Positions 50,171-63,800 are shown, counted from the first letter of the stretch. The stretch is DNA of 64,000 bases from Eudromia elegans (GCA_003342815.1 PTEX01000004.1:2367698-2431697), one strand, 5' to 3'. Numbers and translations are program-made. Notes: generated by a model from the letters alone, not told the origin.

Positions 50171-52024
50171 CATTTTAACATTTNTGTTACTTTCCAATTC
50201 TCTGAGAAACTTACCGAGAAAAGTAGTATTTAAAGAAGAAAATCAGTGATTAGTTGGATAGTTTTTATCCCACCCCCAATTGCTGACTTGAATTAAGTTA
50301 CTTTGACTGCACTGATGCATCCCTAAATTTCCTTCTTTTTGTCTTTTTTAACCCTTTCTATGGCAGCAGTTCACTGCTTGATTGCAGTATTTTGTTTTTC
50401 CCCTAGCAGTTTCTTAGTTCCAAAATAGGAGAGTTCTTTTTACTCTGTGATCTGAAGGGAGCCAATCCCTTCAAAAATCTGATCTTGTTTTACTGCTGCA
50501 ATCCTTGCAGTCCTTTTTTTTNCTTTTTTTCCTTACATGCTTCAGGATATAAAAACAGCAACAAAATATCTGATTAAAGAAAAACTTCCCTGACAGGAAG
50601 GTTATTCTGTAAATATCTACTTCAGAGCTTCTTCTACCTTCATAACAAGCACTTCATACTGCCTACAGTTCTAGGCAGGATAACAAATTAGGTAAACAGT
50701 TGTGNAAAAGAATTCCTATGTTCAAATGTCCTGGGGAAACAGCAACAGATACCCANTCTAATTTGTCTTGTTCTCCATTCTTTTTTTCTTCTAAATAATT
50801 CATTATTATTCTGCTGGTCAACAAGCTATTTTGCAACTGGTCTGAATTTTACTTCAACTGGCCATTTTTGCCACAATCACTATTTCAGACCAAATTTCAA
50901 CAGACGTCAGCAGCGTTTTGCCTGAGTAAGGACAGCAGATTGGGACAACAGTTGATTTGGGGACAGAGGAATGGTGGCAGCAGAAGCTGCTTTGGCAGCC
51001 TGGAAGAGACATGAGAACTAAAAGGGTGTGGAAGTAGAGCATTTATGTGCACAGGGTAAAATCAAGAAATTGGGAATAGGAGTTGGAGAAATACAACAAA
51101 GGCAGTAGCAGGTCATCTTTTTGNGGNGGTAGCTCACGTTATTTCTGTCCTGTGTTACAAAGTCACTTCCGAAGCATGCAGGTAACTGTAAGTTTTCAGT
51201 CTTTGGCTGTGTTCAGCTGCATTTAATCTCTTCATGCAGCTCTTCCCCAGCCTGGACAACAGGAGCTGACCTATCCTCATAGCACTGGTTTTGCTTGTGA
51301 AGTGCTCTGGTATGCGGGGTGTTCCGCACCCTTCCCTGACACGATTCTTACCCTCTCCTGGCCTTTGCACATACTGTTTGGGGTTTTGCTTTTCCTGCAG
51401 AGGTGGCATTGCTGATGTTGCCAGGACCTACCCACTTCAGTTGAGCTGGTGCTGGACAGCGGCGAGGCCAGGCTGCTTATTAGGGACATTTCCAGGGTGA
51501 GGCCCGGGAAGGAAGCTCCGCTGGATCCTGCCAGTCCAGTCCTTGCTGTCTCTTTGCCCAGCTCTGTCTCCAGCAAGCACGGAGAAAGGTACAGCCTGAT
51601 AGGAAAAGTGAAGGGGTTGTTGCCCGACCCAAGCAAAGGCTCTGCACGGTCCCATGATGCTTCTCAGTAAAACCTTCCAGGGGTTAAAAGGAAAAAGAGA
51701 GACAGAAAGGGGACAAGAGACAAAGGGAGGAATAAAGTCAAAAAATGTGCCGTGAAGCTTCTTGCAGCAAAATACGGAGAAAGTCATTTCCAACTTCTTT
51801 CATCTCGGAGATGAAGCCACTAAATAAAAGGGCAGCGCAGAACACAAGGGCTTTTAATCTGTCTCATCTCCTTCATAATAACTGCAAATTTTCCCTGGGC
51901 TCCTGGGAGCGAGCCTCTTTCCTCTGTCTCTGCCTTATCTCCCCCCTCCATATTTCAGAGCCGGCTCCGCTCCCCTCACTCTGCTGCCCCCGGCCTAGTC
52001 TCCGCGAGGCCTGTGGGAGCCGCC

Positions 52025-52400
52025 AGCTCCCAGGGCCTCATTGTTCCCGGCTTGGGAGGAAGCTCAGAGAGGGAATTGAAGGCAAGTCAAAGGGAAACGG
52101 CATCATCGCTGCTTCATTAATGGGAACCTTTCAGCGGAAAACATATCAGAGCGAGGTCTTTTCAGAGGCAGTAATTAGCAATTTGGAGCCTTCCCCCCTC
52201 AGGAGATGCAGCTGCGATCTAACAAGTGGGAGCAGCACTCGCCTCCTTTTACGCTTCATATTTATTGTTTTTCATTTTCTCCATCTTCCTCCCATTGTCC
52301 AGCCTCCTCCTCGCTGCCAGATAAGGGCCCTTTATTAATCGCTCCCTTTTAATTCTTCATTAATGATAATAACTTTCTCTGGTGCGCGGAGAGGAGTTAA
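52025..52400. promoter_or_regulatory. Candidate conserved non-coding block D
   Basis: About 380 bp with TTCATTAATGGGAAC, GTAATTAGCA (52,171-52,180), AGGGCCCT (52,324-52,331) followed by TTATTAATCGCTCC, and TCTTCATTAATGATAATAAC. It combines AT-rich homeodomain/POU-like words with CpGs (AGCGGAAAAC, GAGCGAGG). It lies about 4 kb upstream of the GPATCH2L promoter. A 197-codon open frame crosses it on the plus strand but has no recognisable similarity. Confidence 0.45.
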
Positions 52401-55349
52401 TCTTTCCTGGGTATTGAGAAAGGACAGGGCTGAAAGGGAGGGAGTGAAGGAGTGCATGGTGGACAAGGCTGCACGGCTGCATTTCCCTGCCAGCCTGCCA
52501 CCCGGAAGGAGTTTTTGAGGACTTAGCGTGTTGAATTACGAGCTGCCTGTTGGAAAGACTTTGGCTGTCAGTTTGGTCATGGTGTGTGGATTTGGTAGGA
52601 CATACCTTGGCTTAAAGATCAGGCTCTTAATGGGAACAGGTGTATTGGGCCAAGGGAGGGACTTTCTCAGAAGGCCTTTGTTGAAAAGAATACTTCAGTG
52701 TAANCAACTGGCTGTGTCTGCTCTGTCTTGTAAGCGTCTTCCTTCAGATGCCTTCAAGGCCCAGCTTCCAACTGCCTTGCCTGTCAGAGAGCACTTACAA
52801 GTGGAAAGAAAGGACGTCTGAGAGGTTCTGAGCGTGCCAAGTCCCTCCTTTGTGCTTCTCTCAGCAGTTGGCACAATCTGTGCCTCAGATTGCTCCCATC
52901 CNGACCTGCTAGTGCACCAACGTGGACATCAGCGTGAGGTGGCTGCTGCCAGGCTGGCTCAGCATGGTTACAGGCAGCCCATCAACAGAAGCTGAGTGAA
53001 GATGGCAGCAAGGGGAGGAGGCTGTCACACAGGCNGGGGCCTCATGGAATGGAGCTAAAACTGCTGAATACACCCCCAAGGGCATGGCTCCGGAGACAGG
53101 GCTGCAGTACTGCTTAGCTTCCTCTTCCCAGCATTTAGAGCACTGCCTTCATGGAGACCTCTGCTAGTAGAGACTACACAGCTGGTTCTGCTTTCTCATG
53201 ACATATCTCAACCCCTTCTGGGTAGCTGGGCATGCTACTGTCCCCATTAAGAATATTATACTACTAGGAAATATGAAGAAAAATGGTNACATTTGTAGTC
53301 AGAAAACCCTAGAGAAAAGAAGCAACATGAGGACCATGTTGGCATCTGGTGATATTGTACAATGTATAGCTATATTGCTTGGGAAACATGCCCCTCTGAG
53401 CTTGTGTCCAAAGCCGCTCTGGCTGGCAAAAGGCTCCCAAAGGAGGTCCTGCAATCTTTCAGTTTGAGAGGGCTCCTGCCCACTGTGGGACACAGAGCAG
53501 GGGCACAGAGGTCCCGGCCGGATTCNTTGACTTGCTGTCAAGGTAGTATGAGCAGTAATACTGTCAGGAANTTAATGAATTTGGGCCTGCATATAACTAA
53601 AGTAATGCTGTTTGACAGATGTAGACTCCACTGAGCTTTAAAGTCTTATTTTGCATTCNCCCTCTTTCCTATCCTTTCCATAACACTACAAAAAGATGCA
53701 AATTCACTCAAACCCCTGACAACTGTGGACAGTGTACAGTAACCAGGTATGTGTGAGGCAGTATGAAACAAAATGTGTGAGTACTGCTGTTACAGGCAAA
53801 GGAAAAGGCACCACGGATGCAAATTTTCTCAGGAAATAAATATTAAAATATGGAGAAAACAGTTTTACTTGGATTCCTCCATGGCAAGGCATTTAAATAC
53901 AGCAATCAGGATGTTAATAATACTAAAACTTGGAAGCAAGAACCCAAAGAGAAAGAGAAACTGAGCATAAGCAAGGTGGGAACTGAAGAGCCATTAAGCA
54001 AGTTACAGAAATGTCCTTTGTCTCACAGAGCCAGAAGCCTGGTCATGAAGCTGCTCAGCTCTAACACATTTCATTTATTTATTTTAATTTGGTGANCAAT
54101 GGACATCTCCTGTAGGACTGGGCCTTACTATTGCTGCCTGTCTACTGACCACTGCTAGTGCAACAACTGTGACCCCGAGGCACTGCGGAGGGAACTCAGC
54201 AGTCTCACGGCAGGTATTGGAGACAGTTAAGTTCCCTGAGGTTGCTTGGGTTGCTCAGGAGAGGGAAGCAGTCAGCCTGGCAGCAGAGCTGCAGTAATGC
54301 AGGTGAGGGCTGTGGCATCAGCAGGTGTTTAGTCAGGTCACAGGAACAGGGTGTAGCTCGTTCTCAGCAAGTACGAGCAGTGTTTCAAAATCTGTGGGCC
54401 TCAAATGTAGCCAGAATAGCCAAATACAGGGATTGCCACAAGAACTGGTGCAGCCTTCAGGGAGGCTGGAATGATGCCTTTTGCAGTGGTAGTAATCGTG
54501 GGTCTTGCTTCCTAAAAACCCACTGTGGGGCTTCTAGCTGCTCCTCTGCTGCCCATGTACCTGGTGATTATCTGCCTGTTGCAGTGACAGGAACTGAAAA
54601 GCAGCAAGGCTTGCTATACAGGGCTGCAGGAGACGATACAAATTATGCATAAAGCAGACAAGCAGGGGGCTGATCTGTCAGAAGGCAGCACCAGATATAT
54701 CATCGTTCCCCCACTGAGGGCAAGACAATCGAGCACTGCTAGCTGGATGTGTGGACAGGGTGGCTCTTTGAGCCAGGAGTTAGTCCTGCTCGTTGGGTTA
54801 GCCCTGCAGGAGGCTGGCTGGCATCAGGAGGTTGGGATGGGCCTGCTGGATTATTTTTTGGCACTGTACTGTNTGCATACAGACTTACAGATGTGTAGCT
54901 GTAGAAAGCACGCAAGAGGGGATGTTTCCTGAATCCTAAGAGTTACTAAAGCACCACTGCATGGGACAGCAGCTAGATCCCTGCCCCAGACTACACCTAA
55001 CCTGCAACAAGGGCGTCCTTCTGTCATCTCCATGTATCTCCCTCCTTTCCTACCACCACTTCATTCCTCCCCAGAGTAGCAGCCTAGTCCATATTTCCTT
55101 GTTGCATAAGGCCCAAGTGGATCTGCTGCAAGACCCTGCCCCTCGAGGAGACCCTGCGTGCTGCCTTCCCTGGCTCGTGCATGTGAGGCTGCTTCCCACN
55201 GCAGTTCCCAATGCTGCATCCGACCCCATGCCGTGCCTGGGGCACCTGCAGCGCTGGCATTGCCAAGCCTTTCGGAGGCTTGAGAGTACTCTGTGGCAAG
55301 GAAGAAGGCAGAAGCATGGATCTGCAGGGAGGGGGAGGGGAGCAGCCCG

Positions 55350-55690
55350 ACAATCCCCTTCGAATTATAAACATATCCTCTTTAAATACATTTCTAAGGA
55401 TAACATTTGTATTACTGCGTCCTGTGGCTGCTGATAGGGCCCTGCTTATCGCCTTGGTCTCTCCTCCTTTCTCTGGGCCCTGCTGGGAAAGGTCCCTATC
55501 TAGAGCCGAGCTGGCAATTCTCCGCTAAGCAATTGTTTCAGTCCAGGGGAAAAATTAATTTCTGCCTATCGTTAATTGAGAGAATTGTGTGGAGAGCTGG
55601 GAGAGGGGTGGCGGGGGGAGTGGGGGAAGGAGCAGGGAAGAGAGAGATCGTGTTATTAACAGTGTCCCTTTCATAACCAAATACCCTGAT
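55350..55690. promoter_or_regulatory. Candidate conserved non-coding block E
   Basis: CCTTCGAATTATAAAC, CTCTTTAAATAC, TAACATTTGTATTACTGCG, AGGGCCCTGCTTATCGCC, CTAAGCAATTGTTTC, AAAATTAATTTC and TATCGTTAATTGAG occur within 340 bp, framed by GC-rich sequence. These are dense homeodomain/SOX-like words without repeats. No RNA or protein homology was recognised. Confidence 0.45.
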
Positions 55691-58599
55691 TTCCATCAGT
55701 GAGATGAGAGGCTCATTACAGCAAGAAGGTGATTAGAGAACTTGGAGGAGCTATCAGGCTGAGCAGGAGAGTGGCAGGGAACTCGGGAGGGACTCCCAGC
55801 AGAAGGGCAGCCGCATCAACCAACCGTTCCCTCACCCTCACTGCCATCTTCTCCACTCCTCCTCTGCTTCTCAGCCCCATTGACCCCCTGCCCACATCCA
55901 AGGCCAAAGCCACTACACAGCTACAGAGGTCCGCACTTCTTCTGTCTGGAAGGGTGCTTTGCATGGTAGCAGGGCCTGAATACTCGTGATTAAAAACCCA
56001 TAGGAGTTGTTGAGAGCTGAAAGGTGCAGGTGACAACTCATCTTCAGTACCTTTCCCTGATGACAAAAGGAGAAGTGGCACATAAGTGTTGACCACCTTT
56101 CCAGATATCTGGAGTGCTCATGTTGGCCATTCAGTAACCATTCTGGTTAGATGATTCCTCCATAACTATTTATAAACTAGGAACCCTTACTCTTTCACTA
56201 TCTCAAAGAAATGACCTACGAGTGGAGAAAAACTACCGCAGATTCTATTCTGCTCTGGCTTTTGCCTTATTCTTGCATGNGCTCCTCCTTCTACAAGGTA
56301 TTCACCTTATTTCAGAGGTATCAGTGCTGTGAGAGTCTAGCACTCCCCATGCCATCTCCTACACTATGTGCATCTTCATGAATCTGCTGTCCTTCAACTC
56401 ACTGTTACTCCTCTGATGAGTAACTACAAAATCCCCTTGATTCCTGGCATTGCTAGAAATAACTTTATCCCACCTTGGAAAGGTAAGCAGTCTTGAAAAC
56501 TCATCCAGCCTGCAGAGGCACTACATTGCATGGGGCTAGGATGAAAACCAGAGCNTCTCCTACCTTGTATGTGAATAACACAAGAAAAAAAACACTTTAA
56601 TTTCNACTCTTTTTTAAATACAAATCTTTCACGTCCCAGACCAATTTACAGTAGACAGGAAGATAATAAAGATTTTGCTTAGAGTATTCTATCTAACCTT
56701 ATACACCCATTGTTAATATTAGTTAATGCTTAAGATATTAGTGGTTTTTTTGAGGGGGGAGGGGAGTGTTGGTTGATTTTTTTTGGGGGGGCTTTATTTG
56801 TTATTAGTCTATCGCCAGTGCTATACTTAAGTCTGTGAAAAAAAGTGATAGCATGACAGCAGTCTAAGTAATGGACTAAATGCCTAGTCCAAAGCAGTCT
56901 GACAAGTCTTGGTACTCTCATCAAGCCCATAAACAGCTGAGACTCCACAGAGACTACTGGAGGCCGTAGCCTTTCTCCTTACATGTCCTGTCTGCACTCA
57001 TATAACTCAGATTGGCTTAAAGCAGGGAAACCAAGTCCTTTCATCTCAAACCAAGAACCAAAAATGAAAAGGCACTTGCAAGACTCAGCTCCTAGCTACT
57101 TTCTTCCTCAAACAGTACTCAGGTACCAACTTCACAGGGCTGCAGCAGTGATGTCTAAGGAAGAGCTTGCATAGCTGCTTCCCATCATCATCCCTCTGCA
57201 GCACATCAGGAAATAGTAAAGGGGAGAGGCTTCATGAATGCTGAGACTCCTACTAAATCCATCCCAACTGAGGTCTATAAAGCATCAATTATAATGACTG
57301 GAGTGGAATGAGACCAGAAAAAAGGATGACTGGAATACATAAAAGGAACAGAAAAGGGAGAGGTTTGGGGGGCAGGGGGAAGGGGACCACCAGTGATAAT
57401 AAACCAGGGACAGTGACTGAGATAACGCAAGAAGATGGATGTGGAAGATGAGAAGATTGCACTTTTTAAACAGTGGAAAGAGTTGAAAAAGAGAAAAATA
57501 AAAGACAACTTAAATGTTTTACATCTTATGACATAACAGTGATATAAGATAACTACATAATCATTTCATTAAATGGATCAGTGAAGAAACAACAAGAAAG
57601 GTAATAGATGATGTTCAAAGAGAAAGAAAAGCAAATCTACTAAACAAGGGAGAATCACCTGGGAAAGTACATGCAGCTGAAGTGAGCAATATTCCCTTTT
57701 ATTATTACTTTCTTAGTCATCATCCTGTATCTGATATCTGTTTACCTGTCTGCTGAGTCTATCCACATGGGATTCTCTGTGCAGGTTTAGATGAAAGACA
57801 GGGTGATTATTGTGACCATACATTTATATAGCATCACGAGCTATTCGGGGTCTTACAGTGAGTCAAATGTAAAAAAGACAACATAACTGGATGCCCTGCA
57901 TGCATTGAAGTCTCTCAGCTGGTAAAAAGGAAGACCCTACGCCCCCCTCACAGTGCTCAAGCTGCCTGAGCACTAGCTGTGTGGTGTAGAGGACTAGACA
58001 GTGGTTAGAAGGAGCCTGTGGAGGGAATGGCATGAAGATGAGAGCACCAAAGACCATTTCATAGAGCAACTCCAACAAACTGTCCAGGGAATAGTTTCAG
58101 CTATCCCCTGAGTTCCAGGGAGTCCAAGGGCATAGCAAGGGAGTCAGGCCCTGCACTGNCACAAGGAGAATGCAGTTCCCAGCATCTCTTTTCCAGAGAA
58201 TCATTTCTGTGCAGAGAAAGTGAGTTTAGCCAGACTTACAGAGTGAAAAAAGAATATGACACTTGTACAAAGAGGGACAAACTGAACTACAATAAAAACG
58301 AGAGAATTTCAGAAGGAAGAGTTTTTTTTAAAAAAAGAGAAGTACAACTACAAAGAGGAGAGAGAGAAAGAGAATTAGACAGAGAGAGATGGAGTCACAG
58401 GATGTGTTTGGAGGAAAGAGCACAGGGCAAGAAAGGAGGGGGCAAGGTCCGAGGCACGCAGTTAGCGAGTTCAGAACAATCTCCATTCTCTACAGCGCTT
58501 TCTGCTTAAAAAAATAAAAAAGGAATGATGGAGAAGGGGAGAGAGTCAGACAAGTTTAATGATGTGTGTTCAAAGCTCAGATTGGAAAAATGACAGAGA

Positions 58600-58885
58600 A
58601 AAGCAGCCTGTTTCGGCTCTAATAAATTGTTCTTTGCTGTAAGAGACGCCTGTCGCAGCATTAATACAGGGCCCTAATACACGGGTCAGGGTTAAGTAAT
58701 TTTCTCCGGCAACTTAAGCGAATAATGAAGCTGGCAGCGGCTAGTGGCGCAGTGGGAGAGATGGCCCGGGCCGCCAGCACTTTGTCTTCATTTATTATGC
58801 CAGCTCTCATGATTTGGGTACTGGCTGCAGCGACGGGAAGCCTCCGCCGAGGAGATATCGCTTCATTTCGGCAAGGTAATGAAAG
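58600..58885. promoter_or_regulatory. Candidate conserved non-coding block F
   Basis: Contains ATTGTTCTTTG (58,626-58,636, SOX/TCF-like), GCATTAATACAGGGCCCTAA, GGGTTAAGTAATTTTC, CAACTTAAGCGAATAATG and TTCATTTATTATGCC, followed by CpG-rich CGGGAAGCCTCCGCCGAGG. A 248-codon minus-strand open frame overlaps it but reads as low-complexity Leu/Pro/Ser and looks like chance. One of the most enhancer-like stretches in the window by composition. Confidence 0.45.
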
Positions 58886-60589
58886 CTGGGATGGGGGGAG
58901 GATAAACCAATTTGCTGGCTGACATGGGAAGGAGTGATTTGCAGACCCGGGTGAGGGAGGGGGGTGACCAAGCGAGAGGAAGCACAAGGCTAAACCAAGA
59001 GGGGTGCTCAAGGCCCTTTCCTGAGGTAATGGCAGCGGGTGATCGCAGGGAGGGCCGTGGGAGCAGGACCAAGAAGGAGGAAATGGTGAGGGTGGATTGG
59101 AGCAGATATCCTGGTCTGAGCACATGCAGGGAGGGGCGGCAAGGATGGCCAGTGTGGGCAGGAAGGGGGCAGAGGCCAGCAGAGGAAACGGCAGCAGGAG
59201 CAGGTCCAAGGGCTGCTGGAAGTGGCTGGTGGAGTTGGGCTGAAGTAGAAGTCCATGTGATGGTGCAATGAGGAAAGCTGAGCAGAGAGCAGCCATGTAG
59301 GGGAATGCAGGCACCAAGCAGATGAAATGGAGCACNAGGGAGGTTTCCTCAGCACCGTGGTGAGGGAGATCTACTGAAGGCCTCTGTCTGACACACAAGA
59401 ACTTCACCTCTGGAGCTCACAGTTGTTCATCCCTGCCGAGCTCATCGCTCCTGTCTTACAAGGGAAAGACTCCAGATGAAGCATGGAACAACTCCACGGA
59501 TATAACCCCCTTCGAAGAAGAAGGAAGCTCTCCTGCACACTACCCACACCACTCGGGCCTAGGCAATCCATTTTCAACCTTACTTCTTCAAAACAGCTTA
59601 GCAATGACTGATTTCAGGGCTTCAGTCCTCAGAGATGTCCCCAAAACAGGCCTACCATTCTCACCCTTACAGTCCTAAGTACCCCTGTGCTGCTGTCCTC
59701 ACTTCTTACCTTAACTGAGGATACGTTCCCCAGTCCCCAGGGGTTTGGGATGTCCCTGTTCATACCCGCGATGCTCAGAGCGCATCCCTACCTCCTTCAA
59801 CCCCCTCTCTTCCCACCTNCAAGTTGGGAGTGGGACTCTCAAGCCTGGAACTCTTACACTGTCCTCTCCCTCCCCCTACCAGCGTGAGCTAAGGATTTCC
59901 AATAAGGACCAAGTGTTGGAGGCTTAACACTGCAGTCTCTGGAGAAGCAGGCCAATTTCACACTAATCTTCCCCATGAAGGGAGAGAGCATCGGAAGCAA
60001 GAATTACATCAAAGAGAAGTTAATGCTGAGAAGCAGACGACAAAAAGGAGCAGCTTTCAGTTTCAAATGAATACACACAGCTGGATTAAGAGATCAGGCA
60101 GCTCAAAGCCTGTATCACGAGCTTCGGTACCCGGGATTTAGCCAGCAGGGAAGAGTCCTGATCTGGGGGCTCATTTGAAAGGAGGAGGGTCTTTAAGGAG
60201 CAATGCAGGTATTCCAGGACAGCTGGGTAGAAGGCAGGGAAGGCTGATCTCTTGGTCTGGCCTCTGCTGACCTCTTTAATAAATACTATTACAGACTCAG
60301 ATAATGAGCGCCTAAATGGCTCCCGGAGTGTTCTTTCAGTCAGCAAGTGGTTACCCTGTCATTCCCCCTACCCCATGTGCTGACAGATTAAAGACTGGTC
60401 TTAGGCTGTACAATCCTTCCTCCCTTTTCAGTCTGGGAGATTTCCACTGCATGGGGAATAGCCCCACAGGTCCCAAGACCTGAGCAGTCATTTCCCTCCT
60501 GTCAAAAGGCACATCCAGCTTCAAATGCAGCTTGCAAAGGCAGCTGACCTCTGTGTAATATAAAACGCACCCTCCTGAGGAAAGGAGAG

Positions 60590-60850
60590 CAGAGGGTGAT
60601 TGTAGTAATGTGTCTGTTGTCCCATTTTAAGTGGTGCCGAAGTGAGTCCCAGCACGCTGCCCTGCCNCGAGGCTGACAGGTGTAAATCCCACGATGAATG
60701 AAGGCACCGAGCCCTATAAAGCCAGTGTCTTTCCACGCATCTCCGCTCTGATTGACTTGTCGGCTCTCTAAGGCTGACTATCAGCTCCTCGCTGCCTCCA
60801 ATTCCAGGTGTGATTTAGTTTGGAGATGAGAGGTGACAGTTAACATTGGT
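60590..60850. promoter_or_regulatory. Candidate conserved non-coding block G with T-box-like half sites
   Basis: Carries AGGTGTAAAT (60,678-60,687) and AGGTGTGA (60,806-60,813, the canonical T-box half site) about 130 bp apart in the same orientation, a TATA-like CCCTATAAAGCC near 60,711, and CTGATTGACTTGTC. It sits in otherwise unremarkable intergenic DNA. Confidence 0.4.
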
Positions 60851-63800
60851 ACTCGTCAGTGTAGATCAGACACAGTCANGCTGTCTTCTCCTGGCTCTCA
60901 CTCTCCCCTTTCCCCCCCTCACTCCTCATCCTTCTGGTATCTCCCACTCCTATCTGTCACTCTGTTTTTTCCTGCTTGTTTTCACCACATACCTCTGTTT
61001 ACCACCATATCCTTTGACTTCCCATCACCATTGCCAGAGCTCATCTTCAGTAAATTGTCCCCTTTCCCTTGTCTTTTCTCTCCTGTCCCAGAATAACCTA
61101 CTGTCTTCAAACAGCTTCTCTTACAAAGAGTGGGAGCAGCTGTTTTGGCTTATCCTTTTCCTTCCTTCATGAAAGGAAACAAATAATAACTAGCAAACAT
61201 TCTATTTCCTCTNTTCACAAGTTATGCATTCAAGCTGAAGTCGCTTGAATGCATTTGCTATTTGAAGCTCAGCTTTAAGGAACGATCTAAGATTGAAGAC
61301 AGGGTGCAGGGGGAAGGTGTTGCACCCCATGTATGAAATTCCAACAGAGTTTTTTGGTTTGAATTGGCTGTTTGTAGGTCACATGCTGTAATACCCTGGA
61401 ATAGTTCTAAAGTCAAGGTTCCTGGCACAAATGTTCAGATTTGCACATTTGAAACTCCAGCTTGATTTAAAATTTTTAGTTCAAATATCATTTACCAGTA
61501 CCTGTAGCCATAATGGAAAAGAAACAGAAGGAAAGGAATTGTCTAATTAGTCAGCTCTCCAAAAAATCCAATAACTTTGATGTATTCATAAAGCTCTGTC
61601 CAACCCATGTAACTTTCCANTCCACATAACTACTAGTCTTGCATTTCCTGTATTTGGTTTCAGTCCCTAGTGCTTTAACTGCGAGGGTTTCTTTGAAGCC
61701 ACAGATAAAAATGCACCATCATCACCAGTTAGAGATGACTCAGCTGACAATGCACAGGCTTGTCAGCTCCCCATTCTCATCCTTACAACTGCAGCAAGGG
61801 ATAATTAGCTGAAAGAACTTTAACTGTGCATGCACTAGCCTCCTGGAAGAACCTCACTAGAGAGGCTGTGGTAGTAGCACCATCCTTCTGCCAAGCTAGG
61901 CAGACATTTGGAAGGAATCATCAAGTATTTTGGGACTGAATTAGNTGAGTTTTCAGATTTCCTTCCTGCTTTTTTCCCTCTGAATATAAAAATATATTCC
62001 TGACTTTCTGCTACTATGACCATACACATTATTTACATAGTCCCTTCCAGAAATAAACATTTGGCTGGAAGGCCACTGGGGACCCACACTAGCATAGACA
62101 TGATAACAATATGAGGAACTAACTAGCTGCTGCCTGTGCTTTCCAATGTGGCCATGACAAAATGAAGCAGAGAAGAAAAGGTAGAGTCACCATATGAGGA
62201 CCATGACACTACTGAGACTCTGAAGTGCATCCTCTTCTTTGCATGGAGTACCATGAGTTTTGAGGTTCTGGGTTTGAGGCTGAAGAGACAAGAGCCATGC
62301 TAGCATGGAAAGAGTAACAATATGAGGACCTGCTGAGGTTGGTTGGTTTCTTCTCGTTTGCTCCATTTTAAACTGGTTCTGCTTTATTTGAGATAGCTTC
62401 TGTTCTGTAATATCTGTAAGTAACTACTCATCCTCCTTAACCAGGAGACACCGTGAACAAGATGTACCCAAGTATGGATCACCAAGTTACAAATAATCCT
62501 CCAAAAGGGATAAAGCAACTCTAACTTAAACGTTAGTGCCTTAAGCTTAAATGGCTGCCCTTCCCTGCCAAAAAAAGGCTAGTCAAAATCTAAAAATGGC
62601 AGCACATGCTGCTGTCCATCTCACTGCTCCCCAAAAAAAATGTCACCAGCACCAGGAAAGTCTAGAGGGGGAAGCCTTAGTGTGGCACGTCCACGTTTCA
62701 AGAACTTTCCCATGACACACTGATGACAGCCACTGTTGAAAGGCTAGATATTGAACTAGGTAGATATCTACAGGGTTTGGGGGCTTTTTAATAGCCAGGG
62801 CCATACAATACTGCCGTGTTGGGAGCTGTCAGTCCTAGACTGGAGAATACTTTGGCAAAAGCCAATGCTCATGATTCTGTTCCCTGGTGCTAGAACAGCA
62901 AACTAGAAATTCAAGTGATGGAACATCAGGAAAGCACAAATAATCTATTGAAACNCTAGACTTACCTAAATCAGATCAGACAGAGAAATGGGCCCCTTTG
63001 TGAACTCTGAAGTGTTCCCATGAATCTGCTCAGTTTTCTCCCCCAGACCCAGTAATGTTGGAAACTGACCACACTCACAACTGCTCTTATTGTGAAGATA
63101 TTTCTCAACATCTGTCTTAACCTCTCTGGCCCCTAGCTGCCAGCCAATATTCTTAATCCTTCCATTGTCAGAATGTGAGTTATTTCCATCATTTATATAG
63201 CCATCTGACAGCTATGCTTACTCCATCCAGAAATCTCTGTGCTAGAGTTACATACCTTTCAGTTTGTCTTCATCTACTTTTTACTCAGTTCTTTCTCCAC
63301 TGAGGGCTCTGGCTTTCCCTATGGCAAGAAATGAGTCTACNGTGCAGTCTGCCTGCTAGATTTGGGAGTCTGTTCTACACAGAGGGCCTCATCTTGTTCA
63401 CAAAGGACTCAAGAGTTAGGAAATACAGAGGGAAATAGTCTCAGCGCAGAGTATGGGGTGACTGAGCCTGCAAACTTCCCTGCCAGCCCTCCCCAGCTGA
63501 GCTTGCAGGCCTCATCTCCATATCACCCTCATCTGAGCAATAACTCTACCATGTGCAAGAATAAAAAACTATTCTTGGATGTGCTGTGTTCAGTGTTGGA
63601 ATTCAGGAATAGAGGGAATTTGCAATGCTGGAAAAAACACTCCAGAGAGCTATGTCCGGATCACAGGANAAATCCCAGTGATTTCCCAAATGCCCAGAAA
63701 GGCACCCTGCCCTCTGCATTTGGGGGAAAAAAGCGCATTTCGCAGCTCCTCCTTTCTCATGAGGAGATAACACAGAAAGCCCCTGCCTCCCGTAACCCCT

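Noticed and set aside
51745-52338. 197-codon plus-strand frame
   Set aside because: No similarity recognised; it crosses candidate conserved block D, and nothing suggests codon-level structure.
58661-59407. Long open frame on the minus strand (248 codons)
   Set aside because: Low-complexity Leu/Pro/Ser/Ala composition, no family resemblance, contains an N, and overlaps a CpG-rich candidate enhancer. Best explained by few stop codons in GC-rich DNA.
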